Shown one piece after another: positions 8,904 through 16,500 of a DNA stretch of 64,000 nucleotides (positions are counted from its first letter, which is position 1; each line of letters starts with the position of its first letter). The stretch covers positions 62,001-126,000 of the forward strand of contig JAIQFC010000002.1 of the NCBI GenBank assembly GCA_020073465.1, given 5' to 3'. The notes beneath the pieces are model-generated. The model searched no databases and was not told where the DNA came from. It worked only from the letters and a program-made list of their open reading frames with translations. The position numbers and the translations under genes were made by a program. The stretch comes from Terriglobia bacterium. Lineage in GTDB: Bacteria > Acidobacteriota > Terriglobia > Terriglobales > Acidobacteriaceae.

Positions 8904-9512
8904 TCAGGACTTTGCGGCCTTTTCGGCTCTCTGCATCTTGAGCAGGTCGCGCAATTTCATCCGCGCCTTGTGCAACTGGGACTTGCTGTTGCCGATCGAG
9001 CACCCCACGATGGTGGCGATTTCATTATGCTCATAACCTTCGACGTCGTGAAGAACAAAGATCGTCCGGTAGCCGGGAGGAAGATTCTCCACTGCCTTCT
9101 GCAATTGCAGCCGGTCAATGGATCCGGCCAGAGCCACATCTTCCGCCCCAAAATCTTTCTTCGGGGTGTCTTCTTCGCCGCTACCTTGCGTAGTTTCCTC
9201 CAGCGAAACCACGGGAAGACCTTTCTTCCTCAGATGCATCAGTACCACGTTCACCGACAGGCGATGCAGCCAGGTCGAAAACGCCGACTCGCCGCGAAAG
9301 GTTGCGATCTTGCGAAACAACTGCAGGAACGCTTCCTGGGCGAGATCCTCGGCCTCGGCCGTGTTTGCTGTCATGCGCAAACAGAGCGAGTACACGCGCC
9401 GCTTGTGCATGTCGTAGAGAACCTGGAACGCTTCTGCGTCCCCCTGCTTGGCTCTCTCGATGGCCTCGGCTTCGCTAAGTTCCTTGCCCTGTCGCTGTCT
9501 TGGGTCGGTCAA
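8904..9512 (-). CDS. ECF-type RNA polymerase sigma factor (RpoE-like)
   Basis: This 202-residue protein has sigma region 2 ([19 protein letters not shown] and [16 protein letters not shown], residues 30-75, with the [17 protein letters not shown] segment after it) and region 4 helix-turn-helix ([27 protein letters not shown], residues 140-170). No region 1 or 3 is present, so it belongs to the ECF class. The next two genes on the strand are a Zn anti-sigma factor and an exported DUF4097-like protein. Such circuits usually respond to envelope stress and autoregulate, but I could not identify an ECF promoter with certainty upstream. Confidence 0.93.
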   Translation of the reverse strand: MTDPRQRQGKELSEAEAIERAKQGDAEAFQVLYDMHKRRVYSLCLRMTANTAEAEDLAQEAFLQLFRKIATFRGESAFSTWLHRLSVNVVLMHLRKKGLPVVSLEETTQGSGEEDTPKKDFGAEDVALAGSIDRLQLQKAVENLPPGYRTIFVLHDVEGYEHNEIATIVGCSIGNSKSQLHKARMKLRDLLKMQRAEKAAKS

Positions 9513-9713
9513 GTTGCCTTTTCCGGCCGCACTTCATCAGATGCGGCATAACTATCTTTTCGTTGTATGGTTTGCGAGCCTTCGTGCCCGCCCGTAGGTA
9601 ACCTCAACCTTCAGAATATCAGAGCGCTTCTACCGATCTTGGGATCTTTGCCGAACCATCCGAACCGTTGCAAGGCCTTTGCCTTCGAAGGCTTGGAACG
9701 CCCTGTCCTCGGG

Positions 9714-9742
9714 GACTCTAAGCCGATCCCGAATTTAGAGTC
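9714..9742 (-). terminator. stem-loop downstream of the MFS transporter gene
   Basis: GACTCTAA (9714-9721) and TTAGAGTC (9735-9742) form an 8-bp perfect stem with a 13-nt loop, 33 bp past the stop of the transporter gene in its direction of transcription. No long U-tract follows, so intrinsic termination is only a possibility. The rest of the 263-bp gap up to the sigma gene shows no gene. Confidence 0.4.
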
Positions 9743-9775
9743 TCAATCTTCGGAAATTGGTAACCTGTCTCGCCT

Positions 9776-11134
9776 CTAAGCGGCACTTTTGGCCGTGGTA
9801 ATTGTCTCTAATCCATGCCCGTGCGGCCCGGTTTCGCGCTGCCGAAGCAGGAATGCGAACGTGAGACCCAGGAACCCCAACGTTGAGAAAATCCACATGC
9901 CCAGGTTGTACCCGCCGGGATTGTCAGCGCCAGCGTGGCTGTAATCATTCGCCGAGCCCACCATCAGGTTGAACCCAGCAAGGCCGATGTTCTGAATCAT
10001 CGTCATCAGGCCATAGGCCGTCCCCAACTTGGATTGGTCCACCAGGTAGGCCACCGAAGGCCACATCACCGCCGGAATCAGCGAGAACGCGATCCCCATC
10101 ATCGACATTGTGAGCAGCAGAATCGGCGGCAGGTGATGTGCGATCAGAGAGATGTGACCGTCAACAATGATGGGTAGGTAGGCCGTGACATAGCTGGCCG
10201 AGTGCATGTAGGCCATCAACAAATACACCGGAATGAGCAGCAGCGATCCCAACATCATCAGCAGGGCACGCCTGCCAAGTTTGTCGACGAACAGTCCGAA
10301 GACCGGCGTTCCGACCATGGTGAAAAGGGTCAGCATGCCCACTAGGTCTCCACCGGCCTCGCGCGTGACGTGGTGCGCGTCCATGAAGAACTTGTAGGCG
10401 AAGGTCTCGAAGGGGAAGATGCCGGAGTAGAAGGTGATGCACAGGGCGACAATGTACCAGTAGGAGAGCCCAAAAGCTTTGACGTCGCTGAAGACAACCT
10501 TGTCGGTCGCGCCCGCAGGCCCGACCTGATACTTCTTTTCCGCATAGACCTCGAGTGCCCAGTAGATAAGGGCTCCCACCACGCACAACGCACCGAAGCC
10601 GACGGAAATCAGTAATGGGTTACGCCAGTAGTTGTAGGCAAACCCCGCCCAGGAAGGCGATTGCTGGGCGAGCAGGGAACCGGCGCGCGATATCGTAATG
10701 TTGATCCCAAAGGCAAAGCTCAGTTCCTTGCCGCGGAACCACTTGGCAATGGCGGTCGTGACCGCAACGATGAGTGATTCGGCGCCCAGACCGAAGACCA
10801 GCCGCCCGGCCGCCATCACCGGAAGTCTTCCAGCCAGGATGGTCACGACGGACCCGAGGAAACACACCGCGCCAAAGATGAAAATTGCCTTGCGAGTGCC
10901 GATGCGGTCCACGATGTAGCCGCCAATCAGCACCATGACTACGTTAGGAATGCTGTAAATCGCCTGCAGCAGCCCGATGTTCGCGTCCGAGAAGCGAAGC
11001 TGTTTTGCCAGCAGGTCCGCAATTGGTGCGATGCAGTCGTAAACATAGTAATTCCCGAACATCGTCAGGCTGACAAAGATCAGCACCAGCCATCGGAACG
11101 CCCGGCTCGGCTCAGGAAGCGTAGTTTCTGGCAT
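9776..11134 (-). CDS. major facilitator superfamily transporter, MFSD1-like
   Basis: The 452-residue protein has 12 predicted membrane segments and the MFS loop 2-3 motif GGYIVDRIGTRKA at about residue 75. The N-terminal pattern YYVYDCIAPIADLLAKQL and YSIPNVVMVLIGG resembles the MFSD1 group, known in animals for lysosomal dipeptide export, rather than sugar or drug MFS families. Substrate in this bacterium is unknown. The gene is flanked by a stem-loop downstream and a CTAGCTN heptamer repeat upstream, so it is probably monocistronic. Confidence 0.82.
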   Translation of the reverse strand: MPETTLPEPSRAFRWLVLIFVSLTMFGNYYVYDCIAPIADLLAKQLRFSDANIGLLQAIYSIPNVVMVLIGGYIVDRIGTRKAIFIFGAVCFLGSVVTILAGRLPVMAAGRLVFGLGAESLIVAVTTAIAKWFRGKELSFAFGINITISRAGSLLAQQSPSWAGFAYNYWRNPLLISVGFGALCVVGALIYWALEVYAEKKYQVGPAGATDKVVFSDVKAFGLSYWYIVALCITFYSGIFPFETFAYKFFMDAHHVTREAGGDLVGMLTLFTMVGTPVFGLFVDKLGRRALLMMLGSLLLIPVYLLMAYMHSASYVTAYLPIIVDGHISLIAHHLPPILLLTMSMMGIAFSLIPAVMWPSVAYLVDQSKLGTAYGLMTMIQNIGLAGFNLMVGSANDYSHAGADNPGGYNLGMWIFSTLGFLGLTFAFLLRQRETGPHGHGLETITTAKSAA

Positions 11135-11195
11135 CAGTGCTCTTTTCCGGGCAGATTGAACTCCTGAGATCGCGAGCAGAGAAGATTAGCAGAAT

Positions 11196-11228
11196 CTAGC
11201 TTCTAGCTCCTAGCTGCTAGCTTCTAGC
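11196..11228. repeat. heptanucleotide tandem repeat, unit CTAGCTN
   Basis: Four units, CTAGCTT, CTAGCTC, CTAGCTG and CTAGCTT, span 11196-11223, with a partial fifth (CTAGC) after them. It lies in the 149-bp gap between the transporter and the ThiF-like gene. A second CTAG-rich stretch lies at 11268-11293. Confidence 0.88.
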
Positions 11229-11283
11229 CAAACGAACGAGGACGCTCTTCCGGCGGCGACTCGGCGACTAGTTAAGCTAGAAA

Positions 11284-12537
11284 CTAGCTTCCTACATACC
11301 GGGCATAGAGACTCCGCGCAACGGCCATATCGGTCGTGCCCTTGATGATCGCTCGCCCGTCGGGGAACAGCGTCATCTCATACGGCTCATGCCAGAATTT
11401 CAACACGAAGTCGTTGTGCCGCACGGTGCCATGGGGCGCGAGCCGGCGATCCATCTCTGCGAAATCAATGGGCCTTTTGCGCTCATGGATTTGCACGGAA
11501 TTCCTGCCGCATAACGTGATGTGCGGTCGGCCTTCACCAGCCAGATGAATGAAGTCGCGGTTGCCGCACGCGCGGCAACCGGGGCGTGGCTTCGCCGCCG
11601 CAATCTCCGCGTGCTCATTCGTCCAGACGTCGAATGACAACAGCGTCCGCCGCAGGGGTGGAACGGCCGGGTCGGTGGAGGGTGGCTCCGCCTGGTGCCG
11701 TCCCTTCGGGACTCGCTCCTGCTCGCGGTCTACCCCGGACTTACGTCCGGGGCTAATGAATTCCGCCCCTGTCGGGGCTGGGGCTTGGGTGGCGCCGCGC
11801 TTCAGCGCTGCGATTGCAGCACCCCCTTGAACCTGAGTTTTAGCCCCTGAGGAGGCTCGCCCAACGATCAGCTTCAGCGCTTCCGTCGCCGCTATCGATG
11901 CCACCAGATTTACTGCCGAGTTGAGGATGCCGGAGGTCTCGCAGGTCTCGACCATACCTTGCGGCGAGTCAGGGAAGATGCAGGCCAAGCACGCGGTCTC
12001 GCCGGGCAGGACGTTCAAGGTCACGGCATAGCTGCCCACAGCCGCCGAATAGATCCAGGGAAGTGAATTTTTCACGGCGTAGTCGTTGATCAGGTATCGA
12101 GTCTCGAAGTTGTCGGTCCCGTCGAGAATGAGCTGGATTCCCTCAAGCAAACCTTCAATGTTGCCGGGGATCAGGTCCTCGACTTTCGGCTCGACCACAA
12201 TCTGCGAATTGAACGCCGCGATCTTGCGCGCCGCTGCGATCGCCTTGGGCAGGGACTCGGCGGCGTCCTTCTCGTCAAACAAGGACTGCCGCTGCAGATT
12301 GCTGGGCTCGACGTAGTCGCGGTCAATGATGCGCAGCGTGCCGATGCCGGCGCGCGCCAGCAGTCCGGCCAGCGCCGACCCCGTCGCCCCGCAGCCAACG
12401 ATTGCCACGCGAGCAGCCGCCAGCTTGCGTTGGCCTTCCTCGCCAACCCCGCGGAACAGAATCTGCCGCGAGTAGCGGTCTTCCATTCGCACCTCGATTT
12501 TGTCTTGCCCTTGTTGTTCGCGTGCCAAAGAGGTCAC
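11284..12537 (-). CDS. ThiF/MoeB/HesA-family adenylyltransferase with a repeat-derived insertion
   Basis: E1-like enzymes of this family adenylate the C-terminal Gly of small sulfur-carrier proteins (ThiS, MoaD) for thiamine or molybdopterin synthesis. RYSRQILFRGVGEEGQ opens the fold at residue 22, VAIVGCGATGSALA is the nucleotide loop, and LILDGTDNFETRY follows near residue 135. The two zinc Cys pairs are CLAC (about 182) and CRAC (about 323). Normal enzymes have about 250-350 residues; this one has 417 because residues roughly 230-300 are encoded by an intergenic-type hairpin repeat, low in complexity and rich in Pro and Arg. Start could also be Met18. Whether ThiF or MoeB is meant cannot be decided. 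Confidence 0.85.
   Translation of the reverse strand: MTSLAREQQGQDKIEVRMEDRYSRQILFRGVGEEGQRKLAAARVAIVGCGATGSALAGLLARAGIGTLRIIDRDYVEPSNLQRQSLFDEKDAAESLPKAIAAARKIAAFNSQIVVEPKVEDLIPGNIEGLLEGIQLILDGTDNFETRYLINDYAVKNSLPWIYSAAVGSYAVTLNVLPGETACLACIFPDSPQGMVETCETSGILNSAVNLVASIAATEALKLIVGRASSGAKTQVQGGAAIAALKRGATQAPAPTGAEFISPGRKSGVDREQERVPKGRHQAEPPSTDPAVPPLRRTLLSFDVWTNEHAEIAAAKPRPGCRACGNRDFIHLAGEGRPHITLCGRNSVQIHERKRPIDFAEMDRRLAPHGTVRHNDFVLKFWHEPYEMTLFPDGRAIIKGTTDMAVARSLYARYVGS
11697..11785. repeat. modular hairpin array, copy A (inside the thiF-like gene)
   Basis: Three palindromes stand in fixed order: GTCCC-TTC-GGGAC (11700-11712), CCCCGGAC-TTAC-GTCCGGGG (11733-11752) and GCCCC-TGTC-GGGGC (11765-11778). 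The same order and spacing (33-34 and 32 bp) is found at 48365-48443. This copy lies within the reading frame of the ThiF-like gene and is translated without a stop. Confidence 0.85.
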
Positions 12538-12648
12538 CAGTGCCCAGCCGCAAAACCTTTATTATAAGTGGCTGGATCGCTAGGTTGACGATCCAGGACG
12601 GAAGAGAGGAACGGGCCCGAACACCATTGCCACCCCGCATCCCATCGA

Positions 12649-15600
12649 ATGGTTAGCGCCCAGGCCCGAGGGAACTTTTTGCTGAGACGGTACGCGCCAA
12701 TTCTGACACTGACGATTGTGTGTCTGGCTCCGGCTTTCGCTGCCGTGGCAGCGGCGGGTACAGGTTGGCGCCTGGATGGGCAAGACTCTCAACCACAATC
12801 CGCCGCGTCGCAGGCGCCCACAATTTCGACCTACGAAGGCAGGCTCGTGCAATCGATCCAGCTGCCCGCGGTTCCCGAGCGCGACCATGAGCATCTCCTG
12901 CAATTGCTTCCACAAAAATCCGGACAGCCGCTGGGTCGCGACCAGGTTCGCGAAAGCATCCGCATCCTCTACGCCACCGGGCGCTTCGCCGACATTCAGG
13001 CCGAGGTCACACCATCGGGCAGCGCAGTCGTTCTAACTTTCACCACTTCGCCCAACTTCTTCCTTGGTTCCGTGGAGGTCGAAGGCGCACCCAACCGTCC
13101 CAGCACGAACCAGGTGATCAACGCGTCCAAATTCGAATTGGGAGAACTCTACTCCCGCGAGAAGCTCGAGCGTGCGCTGCAAAACATCCGCCAGTTGATG
13201 CAGGAAAACGGCTACTACCGCGCCCGGGTGACCGCGGAGAGCACATCCAATCCTGCCACGCAGCAGGTCGACGTGCTGTTTCACATCACGCCCGGGGAAT
13301 CGGCACACGTGGGCGAGGTGAATGTCCGGGGCGCTTCCGGGCTATCCTCCGGTGAGGTTGCCAGCATTGCGCACCTGGAGCATGGGGATCGCATCACGGC
13401 TTCCCGCGTCACGAATTCCCTGCAACGGCTGCGTAAGAAGTTTCAGAAACAGAGCCGGGTGCTGACCCAGGTCTCGATTGCCGAGCAGCAGTACCATGCG
13501 GAAACCAATGCCGTCGACTACACCTTCCAGGTCGATCCTGGCCCCAAGGTCGTGATCCTGGTCCGGGGCTTCCGCGTGAGCCGCAGGATCCTGAAAAAAG
13601 AGGTTCCGGTTTTTGAGGAGAACGCACTCGACGAAGACCTCCTGAACGAGGGCAAGCGGAATCTTCTGGACTTTCTGCAGACGCGCGGCCACTTCGATGC
13701 CAAAGTCGACATCCAAAGAGAAAGCGATGCAACCACCCTGCGCGTCATCTATCAGATCGATCCTGGGCCGGTGCACAAGCTCGTCCTGGTCGATATGACG
13801 GGGAACAAAGACTTTCTCGATACTGTGGCCTTGAAGGCTCGCATGCAGGTCCAGCCCGCCAGCCGTTTCCTGTCGCACGGACGTTATAGTGGCTCGCTCC
13901 TGCGCAACGACGTGAGCGTGCTCGAAGCTCTTTACCGGGCCAACGGCTTCCGGCAGGTGAAGATCCAGACCAAGGTGGACGATAACTACCAGGGGTCAGA
14001 AGCGCACCTGGCTGTCCATGTCCAGATCGATGAAGGTCCGCGAACGCTGGTGGGGGCATTCCAGGTTACCGGCAACCAGCAGATTCCGATGAGTGAACTT
14101 CATGAACTTAGCACGAGAGAGGGGCAACCTTATTCCGAGCAGAATCTGGCCAGCGATCGTGAGAGCATCCTCAACGATTACTTCAATCGCGGATTCCCCC
14201 ACGCCACTCTCGACATCGCTACCAAGTCTCCAGCCCCTGATCGTGTGGACGTGACCTACTCCGTCCATGAGGGCGAGAAATTCTCGGTCGATCAAGTCCT
14301 GGTCTCTGGACTGAACCATACTCGTGAGTACGTGGTCGAGCGCGAAGTGCAGATCCATGGTGGCGAGCCCCTCAGCCAGAAAGGACTGCTGGATACGCAG
14401 TCCAAGCTTTACGATCTGGGTATCTTCAGCCAGGTCGACACAGCGGTGCAGAATCCGGACGGAACCGACCCGCAGAAGGACGTTCTGGTGCGGGTCCGGG
14501 AAGCCAATCGTTATACCTTCACCTATGGTCTGGGACTTGAGTTCCAGACCGGCCAACCGTCGGGAACGACTGCCCCGCAAGGCACCACCGGCGTCAGCCC
14601 CCGGGTAGGTTTCGACGTGACCCGGCTGAACTTCGCCGGCCGCAATCAGACGTTGACCTTCCAGTCCCACGTCGGGCGACTGCAGCAGCGGGGGCTCATC
14701 AGCTACGAGGTACCGAAGCTGTTTGACAACGAGCACTTCAAGCTGGTCTTCAGCACTTTCTACGACAACAGTCTTGACGTTTCTACCTTCACATCGCAAC
14801 GTCTGGAAGGGAAGATCGATCTCCGGGAGCAGATCAACAAGGCCAGTTCAATCACCTATCGATTCGACTACCGGCGGGTGAGGGCGAGCAACTTCGCTTC
14901 CGGCTTCTCGCCCAATCTTGTTCCCCTGTATTCGGCGCCCGCCCGTGTGGGTGGCCCCGGCTTTACCTACATCCGCGACAAGCGTGACAATCCGCTCGAA
15001 AGCACCAGAGGGAACTACTTCACTCTGGACGGTTTTGCGGCGTCCGGGTACTTCGGCTCGGAAGCTGATTTCGGCCGGCTGCTGGCGCAGAATTCGACGT
15101 ACCAGGCTTTCGGCGGCAAGGGGCGGCCCAACCGGCAATTCGTCTTCGCCCGCTCAACCAGCATCGGGCTGGAGCAGCCGGTGCGGGGGACCAGGGTGTT
15201 GGCTCCCGGCTCGTGTCCGACGTCAACGTCCTGCTCTGCCATCCAACTTATTCCGCTGCCTGAACTTTTCTTCGCGGGTGGCGGCAACTCGCATCGTGGA
15301 TTCGGGTTGAATCAAGCAGGTCCCCGCGATCCAAACTCCGGTTTCCCGGTTGGAGGCACGGCTCTGTTCGTCAATAATCTGGAACTGCGCTTTCCCCCGG
15401 TTACTCTGCCCTATTTGGGCGAGGGATTCGGCTTCGCGATCTTTCATGACATGGGCAATGTTTTCACCGCTGGCCATGACGAGGTAAAGGGCCTGTTGCG
15501 CTGGCATCAGCCTAACCCCGCCCAGTGTCTCGATCCCGATGGTACAGCGCACTCCCAGTGTTTTAACGATTTCAACAATAGGGGGTATGATTACACGTCG

Positions 15601-15789
15601 CACGCGGTTGGGGTAGGGTTGCGTTATAAGACACCCATCGGTCCGTTGCGCTTCGACTTTGGATACAATCTGAATCCAACATCGTATTTCCAGGCTATTG
15701 TCGATTCGGCGGGGCAGCCGACAGGGAAGTTTGACACGCAGCGCTTGCGACATTTCAACGTTTTCTTCAGCATAGGCCAGCCGTTCTGA
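12649..15789 (+). CDS. outer-membrane BamA/TamA-like assembly protein with about seven POTRA domains
   Basis: Omp85 proteins insert beta-barrel proteins or help move autotransporters and lipids across the envelope. The 1046-residue protein has a signal peptide (to about residue 32), then about seven POTRA repeats of roughly 80 residues each (60-620), recognisable by recurring openings such as LGSVEVEGAPN, VGEVNVRGASG, VGAFQVTGNQQIP and VDQVLVSGLNHT and closings such as VDPGP and VHEGE. The 16-strand barrel occupies about 620-1046, with the loop-6 motif HRGFG near residue 882 and the signature RDKRDNPLESTRGNYF before it. E. coli BamA has five POTRAs and TamA three. It leads an operon with a SurA-like protein and TamB. 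Confidence 0.9.
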   Translation: MVSAQARGNFLLRRYAPILTLTIVCLAPAFAAVAAAGTGWRLDGQDSQPQSAASQAPTISTYEGRLVQSIQLPAVPERDHEHLLQLLPQKSGQPLGRDQVRESIRILYATGRFADIQAEVTPSGSAVVLTFTTSPNFFLGSVEVEGAPNRPSTNQVINASKFELGELYSREKLERALQNIRQLMQENGYYRARVTAESTSNPATQQVDVLFHITPGESAHVGEVNVRGASGLSSGEVASIAHLEHGDRITASRVTNSLQRLRKKFQKQSRVLTQVSIAEQQYHAETNAVDYTFQVDPGPKVVILVRGFRVSRRILKKEVPVFEENALDEDLLNEGKRNLLDFLQTRGHFDAKVDIQRESDATTLRVIYQIDPGPVHKLVLVDMTGNKDFLDTVALKARMQVQPASRFLSHGRYSGSLLRNDVSVLEALYRANGFRQVKIQTKVDDNYQGSEAHLAVHVQIDEGPRTLVGAFQVTGNQQIPMSELHELSTREGQPYSEQNLASDRESILNDYFNRGFPHATLDIATKSPAPDRVDVTYSVHEGEKFSVDQVLVSGLNHTREYVVEREVQIHGGEPLSQKGLLDTQSKLYDLGIFSQVDTAVQNPDGTDPQKDVLVRVREANRYTFTYGLGLEFQTGQPSGTTAPQGTTGVSPRVGFDVTRLNFAGRNQTLTFQSHVGRLQQRGLISYEVPKLFDNEHFKLVFSTFYDNSLDVSTFTSQRLEGKIDLREQINKASSITYRFDYRRVRASNFASGFSPNLVPLYSAPARVGGPGFTYIRDKRDNPLESTRGNYFTLDGFAASGYFGSEADFGRLLAQNSTYQAFGGKGRPNRQFVFARSTSIGLEQPVRGTRVLAPGSCPTSTSCSAIQLIPLPELFFAGGGNSHRGFGLNQAGPRDPNSGFPVGGTALFVNNLELRFPPVTLPYLGEGFGFAIFHDMGNVFTAGHDEVKGLLRWHQPNPAQCLDPDGTAHSQCFNDFNNRGYDYTSHAVGVGLRYKTPIGPLRFDFGYNLNPTSYFQAIVDSAGQPTGKFDTQRLRHFNVFFSIGQPF

Positions 15790-15801
15790 GGGAGATTTCG
15801 T

Positions 15802-16500
15802 ACGAGAAGGAAGATCACAATTGCCGCGCTCACTCTGTGGCTGGGCGCATTCGTGCTTCCCGCAGCGCGAGGCGGCGAGGTTATCGACCGCATCGTCGCA
15901 ACGGTCAACGGCCACATCATTCTGCAGAGTGACTGGAACGAAGCGCTCAGTTATGAAGCCCTGCTCAACGGTCGGCCCGTGGCGCAGTTCACCGACGATG
16001 ATCGCCGGGCCGTGCTCGACCGCCTAATCGATCAGGAACTGCTGCGCGGGCAGATGAAGGCGGCCGACTTTCAACACGCCACCGAGTCCGAAGCGGTGGC
16101 CCGCGTGGCCGAGGCACGCAAGCAATATCCGGACGCGGCTAGTGACGAAGGTTGGCAGTCCCTGCTGGCCAGGTACCACCTGGCGGAAAAGGACCTGCTC
16201 TCGCATGTGCAGCAGCAGATCGACGTTATGCGCCTGGTCGATGCGCATTTGCGTCCGGCAGTCCAGATCGACGCGAAGACGATCGAGGCCTACTACCGCG
16301 AGAAGTTCGTTCCACAGTTGAAGCAGTCGGGCGCTGGCGACGTTCCGCTGGCCGACGTCTCCGCCAAAATCCGCGAGTTGCTGACGGAGGAGAAAGTCAG
16401 CGAACTCCTGGTTTCCTGGCTCCAAACGCTACGCTCGGAGAGCGATGTCCGTATCCCCACAACGGGATCCTCGTCGGGCGGCGGAGTGCAAACGCAGTGA
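15802..16500 (+). CDS. SurA-like periplasmic chaperone (N-terminal domain), apparent ACG start
   Basis: The mature part (GEVIDRIVATVNGHIILQSDWNEA onward) matches the SurA N-terminal chaperone domain that guards unfolded outer-membrane proteins; no complete parvulin isomerase domain is visible. No ATG, GTG or TTG precedes a clear signal peptide (RRKITIAALTLWLGAFVLPA) in this frame. An ACG at 15802 lies seven bases after a GGGAG site and gives 232 residues with a normal signal peptide. The conventional alternative, GTG at 15853, would remove most of that signal. It follows the BamA/TamA-like stop by 12 bp and overlaps tamB by 4 bp. Confidence 0.78.
   Translation, partial: TRRKITIAALTLWLGAFVLPAARGGEVIDRIVATVNGHIILQSDWNEALSYEALLNGRPVAQFTDDDRRAVLDRLIDQELLRGQMKAADFQHATESEAVARVAEARKQYPDAASDEGWQSLLARYHLAEKDLLSHVQQQIDVMRLVDAHLRPAVQIDAKTIEAYYREKFVPQLKQSGAGDVPLADVSAKIRELLTEEKVSELLVSWLQTLRSESDVRIPTTGSSSGGGVQTQ

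Noticed and set aside
16152..16496. Extension of the tamB frame upstream of 16497
   Set aside because: It overlaps the SurA-like gene in another frame and lacks TamB-like sequence; the GTG in the GTGA overlap directly precedes the membrane anchor.
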